A stretch of DNA of 45,663 bases, taken from JBBDSU01 sp040904825 (lineage in GTDB: Bacteria; Actinomycetota; Nitriliruptoria; Nitriliruptorales; Nitriliruptoraceae). The notes below the pieces were generated by a model, which was given only the letters and a program-made list of their open reading frames with translations, had not been told where the DNA came from and searched no databases. Position numbers and translations under genes: made by a program. The first letter of the stretch is position 1. Each line of letters opens with the position of its first letter. Shown piece by piece: positions 1 to 8,677 of this stretch. The stretch spans positions 1 through 45,663 of the forward strand of contig JBBDSU010000028.1 of NCBI GenBank assembly GCA_040904825.1, read 5' to 3'.

Positions 1-136
1 ACATGACATGGTGGCCAGCATCGCAAAACGAAGCAGCGACCGTCGCGCCCATCGAACCTGGGCGAAGTACCAACACATCCATGGCCATCCTTGCCTCTGT
101 CAGCTGCCGTCGTGCACCGCCATCGTGTTGATAGGG

Positions 137-510
137 AGGAGTCGGCCGATAAGCCGGATTCTGTTCCTGCTTGCGCAGGCGGCGACCATCTCTCTGGGAT
201 GGCGGTTACCCGCCACCTCGAGCGGCCTACCTGGGGCACTTCGACGGGCAGCCGATGGCCCCTGCTTGGCCTTGCTCCGGGTGGGGCATGCCTAGCCGCG
301 ACGGTCACCCGTCGCGCTGGTGAGCTCTTACCTCACCGTTTCACCCTTACCGCCTCGAACCGACTGGCTCAAAACGGCGGTTTGCTTTCTGCTGCGCTTG
401 CCACGTGTCACCACGCCTGGGAGTTACCCAGCACCCTGCCCTGTGGAGTCCGGACTTTCCTCGCCGCACCAACCCATAAGGTGTGCGACGCGGTCGCCTA
501 GCCGACTCCT
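137..510 (-). ncRNA. rnpB: RNase P RNA, bacterial type A
   Basis: Catalytic RNA of RNase P, which trims the 5' leader of tRNA precursors. Read on the minus strand, the two ends pair with each other (GGAGTCGGC near 510 and GCCGACTCC near 138), forming the P1 helix. The universally conserved core segments are visible: GAGGAAAGTCCGGACTCC about 50 bases in, AGAAAGC and GGTAAGGGTGAAA in the middle, and ACAGAATCCGGCTTAT just before the 3' end. The length of about 374 nt is normal for an actinobacterial type A RNA. Several long open frames cross the region on both strands, but they are shadows of this structured, GC-rich RNA. Ends are placed by the terminal helix and may be off by a few bases. Confidence 0.97.
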
Positions 511-595
511 CCCGAACACTGTCAGAGTATGGCGCAACTGGCCAACGCGGTTCCATCCACCAGAACGCAGACACGACACGCGCCGATCTGGCACG

Positions 596-1462
596 ATGTG
601 CGGTATGGACACTTCCTCGCCTTCCTTCCACCCTGTCGGCTCTGATCGCGTCACTGCCAGCACCGGCCGTGCCATCGCATGGATGGACGGACGTGTCGTG
701 CCCGCTTCCGAAGCAACGGTGCCACTGACCGATGACGGTTTTCTCCGCGGTGACGCCGTCTTCGAAGGGGTAATGGTGCGCACTGGCCGGACGCACGACC
801 TCGGCGGCCATTTGGCCCGCATGGACCGTTCCGCAACGGCCCTCGACTTGGAGTTGCCCGAGGACACGCTGCGGCAGGCCGCTCTTGACCTTGTTGCCGC
901 GTGGGGTGAACGCGACGGTGCGATGAAGTTGATCGTCACGCGTGGCGGAACAGTCCGGGGCATGGTCGAGGCGATGGCGTGGCCAGAGACCCTGGCCCTT
1001 GCTGTCATCGAGATGCCTTGGCGCAACGTTCTCTCCGGCACCAAGACACTGTCGTATGCCGTCAACCAGTGGGCTGTGCGCCAAGCCAGATCGCTTGGGG
1101 CCGATGATGCGTTGATCGTTGAGGACGGTGTGCTCATGGAACTGCCCACCGGTTCGATCTGTCTGGTCACCGATGGCCAGATACGCACGCCTGATCCGCA
1201 GCAACTGCCTGTGCTCGACTCAGTCACCATTCACTGGTTGTCCCGCGTCACCGAAGTCGAGCGGACCGTGTTGACGCTTGAAGACCTCGCACGCTGCGAC
1301 GAGGCCTTCGTGATCTCAGCCACACGGGCAGGACTTCCAGTGGCCACTATCTACGAGACAGATGGCCGCCAGCGCCAGTTGGCTGCACCCGGCCCGGTGA
1401 CCGCCGAGGCGACACGCGAATTGCGGGACCACATCGACGCAACGCTGGACGCTCATCGGTGA
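596..1462 (+). CDS. class IV PLP aminotransferase / aminodeoxychorismate lyase-like
   Basis: Pyridoxal-phosphate enzyme of fold type IV, the family of branched-chain aminotransferases, D-amino-acid aminotransferases and 4-amino-4-deoxychorismate lyase (PabC, p-aminobenzoate for folate). The early MDGRVVPASEA and the GDAVFEG stretch are typical of the N-terminal domain. The PLP lysine is about K150 in TKTLSYAVN, followed by the usual GADDALIVEDG and the phosphate-binding LPTGSICLV segment. The 288 residues match PabC-type members. The reading frame stays open back through the RNase P RNA gene, so the start must lie after it. ATG 596 or the in-frame ATG 605 both fit, and neither has a strong ribosome site. 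Substrate cannot be fixed from sequence; PabC-like lyase is the best guess because the gene stands alone and is short. Confidence 0.85.
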   Translation: MCGMDTSSPSFHPVGSDRVTASTGRAIAWMDGRVVPASEATVPLTDDGFLRGDAVFEGVMVRTGRTHDLGGHLARMDRSATALDLELPEDTLRQAALDLVAAWGERDGAMKLIVTRGGTVRGMVEAMAWPETLALAVIEMPWRNVLSGTKTLSYAVNQWAVRQARSLGADDALIVEDGVLMELPTGSICLVTDGQIRTPDPQQLPVLDSVTIHWLSRVTEVERTVLTLEDLARCDEAFVISATRAGLPVATIYETDGRQRQLAAPGPVTAEATRELRDHIDATLDAHR

Positions 1463-1625
1463 TTGCAGCAACGCGTCAATGACCGATGCCGGCGCGAGTT
1501 CATCCTCGCCATCAGTGACAGCCCTCCCGGCCACAGGGGCCACCTGACCTGACGATCCCTGACCTCGTGCCCTAGGTCATGCCGAGCATCGCACTAGCAT
1601 CGCCACCACGTCGAGGAGACGGAAC

Positions 1626-3047
1626 GTGGCACAGGATCATCCGCTCATCGTGGTGGCCAACAGGCTGCCTGTCTCGCGCCACGGCACGGGCTGGCAACCG
1701 TCGACCGGGGGCCTTGTCACCGCTTTGCGGCCGGTGATGGATGAAGCTGGCGGAGCCTGGATCGGCTGGAACGACGACCCAGACCCAGTTCCGCCGCGCA
1801 TCGAGGGTCTGACGTGCGAATTGCGCGCCGTTGAATTGAGTGACGATCAGGTCCGCGGTTATTACCACGGGTTCGCCAACCGCACGCTGTGGCCATTATT
1901 TCACGATCTCGCAGCACAACCAGTGATCGATCGTGACTGGTGGCGCCAGTACCGCGAAGTCAACCGCCGTTTCGCGGTGGCCGCCGTCGAAGCCGCGCAG
2001 GCCGCAAGTCAGACCAGCACGGTCACCCCCATCATCTGGGTGCAGGACTACCACCTGATGCTCGTGCCAGCGATGATCCGTGCGATGATGCCCGATGCTG
2101 CGGTTGGATTCTTCCTTCACACGCCGTTCCCTCCCCCAGAGATCATCGCGCGGCTGCCGTGGCGGGAGTCCCTGCTCGAAGGCGTGCTTGCGTCGGATTC
2201 AGCCGGGTTCCACACGCCTCAGTACCGCGACAATTTTGTCCGGTCGGTCCAGCGAGTCTTTCCATCGATCAGCCCCATCGGCGACGCACTAATCCATCCG
2301 GATGGGCGCCGCATGCGAGCCGTCGCGCACCCGATCTCGATCGACACGGACGAATTCGCAAACCTCGCGGAACTTCATGAGACCAAGGCTGAACTTGACG
2401 CGCTGCGCCAACAATTCGAGGGCCGCAAAGTCTTCCTTGGCGTTGACCGCCTCGACTACACCAAGGGCATCCGCCACCGCCTTCAGTCGATCGAGCATTT
2501 GCTGGAACGCCGTCCGGACCTTCGCCGTGAGGTCGCCTTCGTCCAGGTCGCCGTGCCCAGCCGTGATGACGTCGAGGAGTACCGCGACCTTCGCAGCCAA
2601 GTCGAGACTGAAGTCGGCAGAATCAACGGACGCTTCACGGATCCCGGGCACGACGTGCCGGTCCACTATCTGTATCGGGGGGTCAGCCGCACACGGCTGG
2701 CTGCCTACTACCTGCTGGCCGATGTGATGTGCGTCACCCCTCTCAAAGATGGCATGAATCTCGTCGCCAAGGAGTTCGTCATCGTCCAGGCTGCAGGCGG
2801 AGGCACCGGTGTACTGCTGTTGAGCGAATTTTGCGGCGCGGCTAACGAACTGGGCAGCGACGCCGTGCGCTGCAATCCGTTCGATGTCGAAGGGCAAAGC
2901 CGCCTCATGGAAACGGCCTTGGAGATGCCTGTTGATGAACGGAGGGCACGCATCCGAAGGATGGCGGAAGTGGTCCGTCGCGCCGACGTGTTTCGCTGGG
3001 TCGACGACGAGTTGTCATCCATCCTTGTCGGCACTGAACGATCGTGA
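1626..3047 (+). CDS. otsA: trehalose-6-phosphate synthase (OtsA)
   Basis: GT20 glycosyltransferase that joins UDP- (or ADP-/GDP-) glucose to glucose-6-phosphate to make trehalose-6-phosphate in the cytoplasm. Family landmarks are all present: VANRLPVS at the N-terminus, STGGLVTAL, WVQDYHLMLVP, FFLHTPFPP, GVDRLDYTKGI for the sugar-nucleotide fold, and the C-terminal TPLKDGMNLVAKEFV. At 473 residues it is a single-domain synthase without a fused phosphatase. GTG 1626 is chosen because AGGAG at 1614-1618 lies 7 bases upstream. Its stop overlaps the otsB start in a GTGA arrangement, so the two are translationally coupled. Trehalose serves as osmolyte, desiccation protectant and carbon store; which applies here is inference. 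Confidence 0.96.
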   Translation: MAQDHPLIVVANRLPVSRHGTGWQPSTGGLVTALRPVMDEAGGAWIGWNDDPDPVPPRIEGLTCELRAVELSDDQVRGYYHGFANRTLWPLFHDLAAQPVIDRDWWRQYREVNRRFAVAAVEAAQAASQTSTVTPIIWVQDYHLMLVPAMIRAMMPDAAVGFFLHTPFPPPEIIARLPWRESLLEGVLASDSAGFHTPQYRDNFVRSVQRVFPSISPIGDALIHPDGRRMRAVAHPISIDTDEFANLAELHETKAELDALRQQFEGRKVFLGVDRLDYTKGIRHRLQSIEHLLERRPDLRREVAFVQVAVPSRDDVEEYRDLRSQVETEVGRINGRFTDPGHDVPVHYLYRGVSRTRLAAYYLLADVMCVTPLKDGMNLVAKEFVIVQAAGGGTGVLLLSEFCGAANELGSDAVRCNPFDVEGQSRLMETALEMPVDERRARIRRMAEVVRRADVFRWVDDELSSILVGTERS

Positions 3048-3895
3048 ACCCTGCCCCATCTGACCCTCGCGACATAGCTGCTGCACTCAACGCGGCAGGT
3101 GCGCTCGTACTCGTGATCGATTTCGATGGCACGCTGTCAACAATTGTGAGGCGTCCGGAGGATGCAAGCCTCGTTGATTGCGCAGCCAATGCCATCGCGC
3201 GCGTGGCATCCGAAATTCCTGTGGCCATCTCCTCGGGACGTGGTCTGGACGATCTCATGGCCCGCGTCGGGAGCGATCTCCCAGTGATCTTCATCGGCGG
3301 GCATGGCTCCATCGTGCGTCAACGCGATGGTGCGGTAACCGAACTCGTCGACACGCTCCCGGCGAGCGAAGCGCTCGACGAACTCGCTCTACAGCTCCAA
3401 CGGATCGTCGCCGACAGAGACGGCTGGCAGATCGAACGCAAACCGACGTCGATTGCGGCGCACTATCGTCGTGCCGACGACAGCATCACCGCCGCAGTAC
3501 TTCCGGAGGTACGCGCGACTATGCGAGATCACCAAGCCCGTCCGCCGGGGTTCGAACTGCTTGACGGAAAGTCGGTCGTGGAGCTTCGAGCACGCGCTGC
3601 TGACAAGGGGCGCGCTTTGTCGCACCTGATGCGCCAGTTCCCCGGCCGTATCCCAGTTGCAATCGGTGACGACGTCACGGACGAAGATGCGTTCGCCGCC
3701 GCCGTCGACCTTTCGGGCTTCGGTGTGATTGTTGGCCCGGCGACCCACCCGACGCACGCGACATGGCGCCTGGATAATCCTGCTGCCGTGGTGACGCTGC
3801 TCGATGCCCTTGAGGCAGAACAGGCGACCTCGTCGACGCGGTGGGACAATGCTGTTGGCACGCAACCTGTCCCACCTGCGCCGCGAGGCACGTGA
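3044..3895 (+). CDS. otsB: trehalose-6-phosphate phosphatase (OtsB)
   Basis: HAD-superfamily phosphatase that removes phosphate from trehalose-6-phosphate, completing the OtsAB route. The nucleophile and acid are D26 and D28 in IDFDGTLS. SSGR is motif II, the cap domain follows (GGHGS, then KPTSIAAHYRRA), the motif III lysine region is KGRALSHLM, and the motif IV acids are in GDDVTDEDAF. The 283 residues match stand-alone OtsB. GTG 3044 overlaps the otsA stop by 4 bp. Its own 3' end overlaps the likely ATG of the next gene by 47 bp, so three genes form one compact transcription unit. Confidence 0.95.
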   Translation: MNPAPSDPRDIAAALNAAGALVLVIDFDGTLSTIVRRPEDASLVDCAANAIARVASEIPVAISSGRGLDDLMARVGSDLPVIFIGGHGSIVRQRDGAVTELVDTLPASEALDELALQLQRIVADRDGWQIERKPTSIAAHYRRADDSITAAVLPEVRATMRDHQARPPGFELLDGKSVVELRARAADKGRALSHLMRQFPGRIPVAIGDDVTDEDAFAAAVDLSGFGVIVGPATHPTHATWRLDNPAAVVTLLDALEAEQATSSTRWDNAVGTQPVPPAPRGT

Positions 3896-4778
3896 AGTGG
3901 CACGTCCGGGCGTGACCGACCGTGCTCGCGGGTTGCTCAACCGCGTGAGCGGCGGGTTGTCTCAAACGTCCTCACGTGTCGTGGTGCTCGGCGGTGGCAT
4001 CGCCGCAACGATTGGCCTGCATGTGGCCACGGGCGACACGAACCTTGCGTTCGCGGCCATTCCTTTCATTCTCCTTGCTGGTCTCGCAGGAAACGTCCGC
4101 TTCGCTTTGGTGGTGGCGACGGTGTCAGCCGTGGGCCACACAATCGTCGATGTCATCACCACAGCAGGCTTGTCAAACGCGCTGGGGATCGCTGTCCGGA
4201 CTGCCGTCCTTCTCGGCATTGGGGTTGTCGGCGCCGTCGGAACACGCATCGAGGAACAGCGCGAACAGGCACTGCGCCGCGCGGTCATTGAAGAACCGAT
4301 CACGGGACTCCTCAACGTCCGAGCGTTCTATGACGAACTCGAAAAACTGCGAGCCGCCGGCACGCCATTCGCAATTCTGTTGGCCGACATCCGCGGCATG
4401 AAGGCCCTTAACGACCGTTACGGCCATCCCACGGGGACCGAAGCCATGCGCGCCCTGGCACATGTGTTGCGCCGTTCTGCTGGCCCCGACGTCCTGGCAT
4501 CACGTCTGGGTAGCGACGAAGTCGCTGTCGCGCTGGTCGGATCGGACCGTGAACGGTGCCGTGCTGTGATCGACAAAATCGTCGGCCGGCTGCACGATGA
4601 ACAGGTTTCGTTGCCCGACGGTGAACGATTCGAAGTGCACGCGGCCTACGGGATTGCAAGGTTCCCGGAAGACGGTGCCGATGAGGTCGCCGTGCTTCGC
4701 GCCGCAGATCGGGCCAAGGATCAAGCCAAAGCAGCAGGTCTCGACCGGGTCGGCACCGCCAGCGGCGATGTGCTCTGA
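3849..4778 (+). CDS. membrane GGDEF-domain protein, degenerate active site
   Basis: Membrane-anchored protein with a C-terminal diguanylate-cyclase-like (GGDEF) domain. About residues 38-135 hold four or five hydrophobic segments with only short loops, then a linker with EEPITGLLNVRAFYDEL, the usual entry into a GGDEF fold. The signature is GSDEV at residues 221-225 rather than GGDEF, and no RxxD inhibitory site precedes it. Catalysis is therefore doubtful, and a regulatory or nucleotide-binding role is possible. ATG 3849 is chosen; it lies inside the end of otsB. GTG 3897, two bases after the otsB stop, is the alternative. The coupling to otsAB suggests a link between c-di-GMP-type signalling and trehalose, which is inference. 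Confidence 0.85.
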   Translation: MLLARNLSHLRREAREVARPGVTDRARGLLNRVSGGLSQTSSRVVVLGGGIAATIGLHVATGDTNLAFAAIPFILLAGLAGNVRFALVVATVSAVGHTIVDVITTAGLSNALGIAVRTAVLLGIGVVGAVGTRIEEQREQALRRAVIEEPITGLLNVRAFYDELEKLRAAGTPFAILLADIRGMKALNDRYGHPTGTEAMRALAHVLRRSAGPDVLASRLGSDEVAVALVGSDRERCRAVIDKIVGRLHDEQVSLPDGERFEVHAAYGIARFPEDGADEVAVLRAADRAKDQAKAAGLDRVGTASGDVL

Positions 4779-4852
4779 CTCCGCGATCTGACACGCCAAG
4801 GTCTGGCGCCATTTGCACGTGGCTGATTCGTGGGTGCCTGGGGCAGCAGGCG

Positions 4853-5578
4853 CTATAGGACGACCAACAACCGCCGGCACTGTGGACAACTCGTCAACGG
4901 CGGACCTGCGAGCAACTCACCGATGTCGGCCATCGACATTTCGACACGGCACGCAGAACATGACTGCCCATTGAGTTGGCCGACGCCCACCCCGCCTGTA
5001 CGCCCGACGACTCGGTCATAGCGAGCGAGCAGATCATCCGGAATGCCTGCTGCCTGACGCTCGCGGACCGCCTTGAGTTCGGCGGTCTCAGCCAGGATGG
5101 TCTTGGCCGCTGCGTCCCGCGCTTCAGTCAACTCTCCTGCCCTGTGCTCGGCGACACCGATACGGTCGGTCAGTTCGGTCTGCCGCGCCTCAAGGCTCTC
5201 GACCCGCTCCAAGACCTCTATCAACAGTTCTTCGTGTTCTGCAATGCGGCGCTTGGTTGTCTCAATTTCAGCTTCAACAGACCGCATTTCACGAGCGTTG
5301 GTGACCGTGCCGTCGTAGAGCCTGCCGCTCTCGGCATCGCGTCGTTGGGTGAGGACATCGATTTCTCGCTCAAGTTGGCGCTGTTCGCCACGATCGCGCT
5401 CAAGTTCGATCGTGACATCATCACGCTCGGCTGATAGTTGAGCGACATGTTCTTGACACGCGTCGAGATGCTTCTGCTCCTCCAGTGATGACAGCTGGTG
5501 CTCGAGGCGACGGATCGCCGAATCTGTGTCCTGCAACTCCAACAGACCCTGGAGATGATCGGGGGTCGGGTCGGACAC
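4853..5578 (-). CDS. coiled-coil zinc-ribbon protein (C4-type)
   Basis: Conserved bacterial family with a long alpha-helical coiled coil followed by a C-terminal zinc ribbon. Residues about 10-165 are rich in Glu, Arg, Leu and Gln in heptad-like order. The tail carries CSACRVEM and CPQCRRLL, two CxxC knuckles. Length is 241 residues, normal for the family. GTG 5578 is chosen because GGAGGT at 5583-5588 lies just upstream, inside the last codons of the Nif3-like gene; an upstream GTG at 5590 would leave no ribosome site. It follows the Nif3-like gene in the same operon, a pairing known across actinobacteria. Biochemical role is not established from sequence. Confidence 0.9.
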   Translation of the reverse strand: MSDPTPDHLQGLLELQDTDSAIRRLEHQLSSLEEQKHLDACQEHVAQLSAERDDVTIELERDRGEQRQLEREIDVLTQRRDAESGRLYDGTVTNAREMRSVEAEIETTKRRIAEHEELLIEVLERVESLEARQTELTDRIGVAEHRAGELTEARDAAAKTILAETAELKAVRERQAAGIPDDLLARYDRVVGRTGGVGVGQLNGQSCSACRVEMSMADIGELLAGPPLTSCPQCRRLLVVL

Positions 5579-5580
5579 GC

Positions 5581-6702
5581 TTACCTCCACGGAACTGTTG
5601 GGGTCCGAGAAACTATCACCGGCGCCGCCAATCCCTGCAGTGACCGCCAGTGGACGAGCCGATCGGCGAACGCGGGCATTGCAGCAACCTCGGTGGCATG
5701 GTGTCCCGCATCAATGAGCGACAACTCCATCTCTTGCGCATCGAGAGTGACGTGATGGCGTAAGTCTCCGGTGATATAGACGTCGGCTCCTGCGTTGATC
5801 GCGTCATCAATGTGGCTGTCCCCGGCGCCGCCTACACACGCGACCGTCGACATCAGCCTGGAGGGATCGCCACAAAACCGCAGATGCGGGGCAGGCAGTC
5901 GAAGCCGCAACTGTTCGGCGATGTCGCCCAATGGCGTCGGCGTCGGCAGCGAGCCAACAAGCCCGATACCGCGCGGCGTCACATCCACCAGTGGCACGAG
6001 GTCGTAGGCAGCTTCTTCGTAGGGATGGGCCTCCTCAAGTGCCATGAGGACATGGGCCACATCGCAGCGTGGCACCTCCATCTCAAGGCGATACTCGGCA
6101 ACTTCGTTGGCCTGACCGACGGCCCCGGTGTAGGGATGCGCGTCGCCAGCGGGTGTGAACGTGCCAGTGCCAACGACGCGGAAACTGCACCGTTCGTAGT
6201 CGCCGATACGACCTGCCCCAGCATCTGCCAAGGCATCGATGACGGCTTCAAGCGCTTCATTCGGAACGAACGTGACCAATTTGACTCGTCCCGCGGTCCT
6301 TGGTGCGGCCACCACCAGCGGCCTGCGCTCGGTCAATTCCAGGACATCACCGATCGGCACGGAAGTTCCCGCTCCGTCTGCAGCCACATCAAGGTTGGTG
6401 TGGGCAGCAGTCACAGCGATGCGACGGCTGGCCGCGTTCAAGGCGAGCTTTCCAGACGCAGTCGAGGGAGTCAGCCGACTCAGCGGACGAAACAACAGCG
6501 GATGATGCGCGACAATGAGGGTGTGACTGATTTCAGCCGCTTCGTCAAGCACCGCTGAGGTGACATCGAGAGCCACTAGCACGCGCTCAACGGGCCAGGT
6601 TGGGTCGCCGACCTGCAAGCCGACGTTGTCCCACGTTGCCGCATCGCTGGCTGGATAGGCAGCCTCAACGAGCGCGGTCCAGCCCCCGACCGTGTCAACC
6701 AC
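5581..6702 (-). CDS. Nif3-like dinuclear metal centre protein
   Basis: Member of the Nif3/YbgI (GTP cyclohydrolase I type 2 homolog) family, which binds two metal ions. The early WDNVGLQVGD, the metal ligands in IVAHHPLLF and TAAHTNLD, and the late GDLRHH and DAGHHATE with its paired histidines are all present. Between them lies the inserted domain seen in longer members (MEVPRCDVAHVLMALEEAHPYEE). The total of 373 residues fits this long form. The frame stays open up to 6897, but GTG 6702 has AAGGAA 5 bases upstream and matches the usual N-terminus. Its stop TAA sits 2 bp before the GTG of the zinc-ribbon gene. Function is unclear in the whole family; GTP cyclohydrolase annotation is not well supported. 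Confidence 0.9.
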   Translation of the reverse strand: MVDTVGGWTALVEAAYPASDAATWDNVGLQVGDPTWPVERVLVALDVTSAVLDEAAEISHTLIVAHHPLLFRPLSRLTPSTASGKLALNAASRRIAVTAAHTNLDVAADGAGTSVPIGDVLELTERRPLVVAAPRTAGRVKLVTFVPNEALEAVIDALADAGAGRIGDYERCSFRVVGTGTFTPAGDAHPYTGAVGQANEVAEYRLEMEVPRCDVAHVLMALEEAHPYEEAAYDLVPLVDVTPRGIGLVGSLPTPTPLGDIAEQLRLRLPAPHLRFCGDPSRLMSTVACVGGAGDSHIDDAINAGADVYITGDLRHHVTLDAQEMELSLIDAGHHATEVAAMPAFADRLVHWRSLQGLAAPVIVSRTPTVPWR

Positions 6703-6913
6703 CTGCGTTCCTTGTCTGTCCGTCGCTGCTTGAGTGGTGCGACGCGCAAGCTGCGTCTGCCCCCGCCATTGGCGCGTCACCCGCAGTTCTTCGCATCCAG
6801 AACTCTTCCACGGCAGCGTAACGGCAACGCTGGACTCGACAACAGGGACCAGACAACCATCACGTAGCATGTCGGCTTCGTCACGACAGGCAGCCATGGC
6901 AGTGACGTCGCCC

Positions 6914-6987
6914 GGGCGGGTAGCTCAGATGGCTAGAGCGCCTCGTTTACACCGAGGAGGTCGGGGGTTCGAGACCCTCCCCGCCCA
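6914..6987 (+). tRNA. tRNA-Val (anticodon TAC)
   Basis: Full cloverleaf: acceptor GGGCGGG pairs with CCCGCCC, the D arm is GCTCAGATGGCTAGAGC, the anticodon arm CCTCG-TTTACAC-CGAGG presents TAC, and the T arm is GGGGG-TTCGAGA-CCCTC. The discriminator base is A. CCA is not encoded (CGA follows), so the tail must be added after transcription. It lies about 210 bp upstream of, and divergent from, the Nif3-like gene. Confidence 0.97.
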
Positions 6988-7039
6988 CGACCCAGTGCGA
7001 CCAGTCGGTCCACGACGCCGCGGCCGCACAAGCTGACGC

Positions 7040-7912
7040 TCAATCCACGGTGACTTTCAGCCCCTCAAACGCAAAGAAAATCTCTCCGTCGTACATCTTG
7101 GCGACTTCACCAACCGCTCGTTCTTGGCCACCGGGGTACGAAATGTTCGGTCCCGAATGCGTCAGTATGACCTTCTTGACGTTGGCCTCTGCAGCGATAC
7201 GTGCAGCGCCTTCCGTACCCATCTGCGCTGGTTTCGCCCCGATCGGCTCAACGTCGCAGCACATCGTGATGAGCAGGTCCGCACCATCCGCCAGCTCAAT
7301 GATCTCGGGGCAATACTCCGTGTCACCGGTGAACACGATCGACTTTCCAGCTACCTCCACCCGGTAGGCGATCGAGTCGAGGTACGGCTGAACGTGCTGA
7401 GCATGTCCAGTCCACATGTCCCAACCTTCCGGCAACGGAGCTGACTGGCGTGCCTCAATCTCGGTGACGTTGGTGACCAACTCCGGCCGCGGCAGAGTTC
7501 CTCCCCGGCGTTCGAACAGGAACTGGCTCTGTGGCGACAATCGCCGGGAATCGATATCCGGCCGAAACGCACCCTCTGGTCCAACTAACAGGTCAACGAA
7601 ACGTGCTGTTGGCTGAGGACCGATAACTCTCGGCGGCTCGTAATCTTTGAAGCTCGGTTCCCAGTGCGCCAGCAGCATGTTGGCGACATCGGCGGTGTGG
7701 TCGTAGTGGTGATGGGTAATCAGTAGCGCCGACACATCCGTTGGCGAAAGTCCCTGCTGAAGCATCTTGTAGGTCGTCGCCGGGCCGCAATCCATCATGA
7801 CAAGATCGCCGTTGGCCTCGATCGCAAGCGATGAGCCGTATCGTTCTCGCGACAACCGCGGCGCACCGGTTCCTATCATGGTGATCACTGGGGCTGCTTG
7901 TTGACCGGTCAT
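7040..7912 (-). CDS. metallo-beta-lactamase fold hydrolase (RNase Z-like)
   Basis: Cytoplasmic metallo-hydrolase of the RNase Z / arylsulfatase-like branch. The sequence begins with the typical TMIGTGAPRLSRERYGSS strand, has the dinuclear metal motif THHHYDHTAD at about residue 66, a later GHAQHVQPY, the bridging aspartate in VFTGDTEYCPE, and the last ligand in LTHSGPN. Its 290 residues lack the long tRNA-binding exosite arm of a clear RNase Z, so a general hydrolase (phosphodiesterase or lactonase type) is equally possible. ATG 7912 has GGGGAG about 10 bases upstream. It lies tail-to-tail with tRNA-Val. Confidence 0.85.
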   Translation of the reverse strand: MTGQQAAPVITMIGTGAPRLSRERYGSSLAIEANGDLVMMDCGPATTYKMLQQGLSPTDVSALLITHHHYDHTADVANMLLAHWEPSFKDYEPPRVIGPQPTARFVDLLVGPEGAFRPDIDSRRLSPQSQFLFERRGGTLPRPELVTNVTEIEARQSAPLPEGWDMWTGHAQHVQPYLDSIAYRVEVAGKSIVFTGDTEYCPEIIELADGADLLITMCCDVEPIGAKPAQMGTEGAARIAAEANVKKVILTHSGPNISYPGGQERAVGEVAKMYDGEIFFAFEGLKVTVD

Positions 7913-8045
7913 CTTTGGACTCTCCCCGTCTCAGACGCCACGTTGATCGCCTGACATCGCAAGGTGCGACCTGCGAGCATCATTGCCGACGAACGTTGCC
8001 ACGCATAATCGACGTCGGTGCCAGATGCGAAATGTCGCCGTGGCG

Positions 8046-8564
8046 TCACGGCAGGGGTTCGGCCTCGACGCTGACCACCGGGACGTCGACAAGCCGCTGA
8101 ATCCGTCGAGGGAGATCAAGGCGAAGCCACCGCGAGATCCCCCCTGGCAAGGTCGAGACGATGACTGCGTCGAACGGCTCAAGGCGCTCAACAACTTGCT
8201 TGGCAGCTTCGTAGGGGTCTTCGGTGCCCACCTCTCCCGTTGCGGCAACTCCCATGGCGCTCAGATGTTCCACCATCAGGTCAAGGCGCTCCTGAGCCCG
8301 AACTCGACCTTCTTCTGCTTGCGCCTCGGAACGACGTGCGTGCTCCTCCAGTGCAGCCACATTGCTCGACGCCATGACCATCGGTGCGATGTCATCGGCG
8401 ACGACGAACCCACCGCCCCAAGCTGTTGCCTGATCTCCCACTTGTGTCGCCGGGACCAGCACATGGAACGCCGCAATGCCTTCACAGACAAGCCTCGCAA
8501 CAGCAACATCAAGCGTGGTTCCTCCAAGTGTCTGGTTACCGACGATCAGGCACCGACCAGCCAT
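8046..8564 (-). CDS. universal-stress-like alpha/beta protein
   Basis: A 172-residue protein with a Rossmann-like alternation: CLIVGNQTLGG at the start, AFHVLVPAT as a second strand, a charged helix rich in Ala, Glu and Arg about residues 75-105, then PFDAVIVSTLPGGISRW and VPVVSVEAE as closing strands. This order resembles the universal stress protein fold, with the PGGISRW loop in the place of the usual nucleotide-binding G-x-S segment. ATG 8564 is chosen because GGGAG lies 8 bases upstream; the frame extends further to 8660 without support. No close functional family is recognised with confidence. Confidence 0.7.
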   Translation of the reverse strand: MAGRCLIVGNQTLGGTTLDVAVARLVCEGIAAFHVLVPATQVGDQATAWGGGFVVADDIAPMVMASSNVAALEEHARRSEAQAEEGRVRAQERLDLMVEHLSAMGVAATGEVGTEDPYEAAKQVVERLEPFDAVIVSTLPGGISRWLRLDLPRRIQRLVDVPVVSVEAEPLP

Positions 8565-8677
8565 GGCAGCAACTCCCGTTCGGATAACCGCCATCTTCAG
8601 CGCACCAACCGAGAAGCGCAAGGGCAAGGTGGCCAGTGCCATCGGCGACCATCCGGCCAATGGTCAGACGGTCACCG

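Noticed and set aside
1..136. Possible gene or terminator downstream of the RNase P RNA
   Set aside because: No protein-like frame and no stem with T-run was seen.
91..1230. Long open frames on both strands across the start of the window, including a frame running from 320 into the aminotransferase
   Set aside because: They cross the RNase P RNA gene and the antisense of the aminotransferase; high GC keeps them open. Only the part after about 596 is protein-like.
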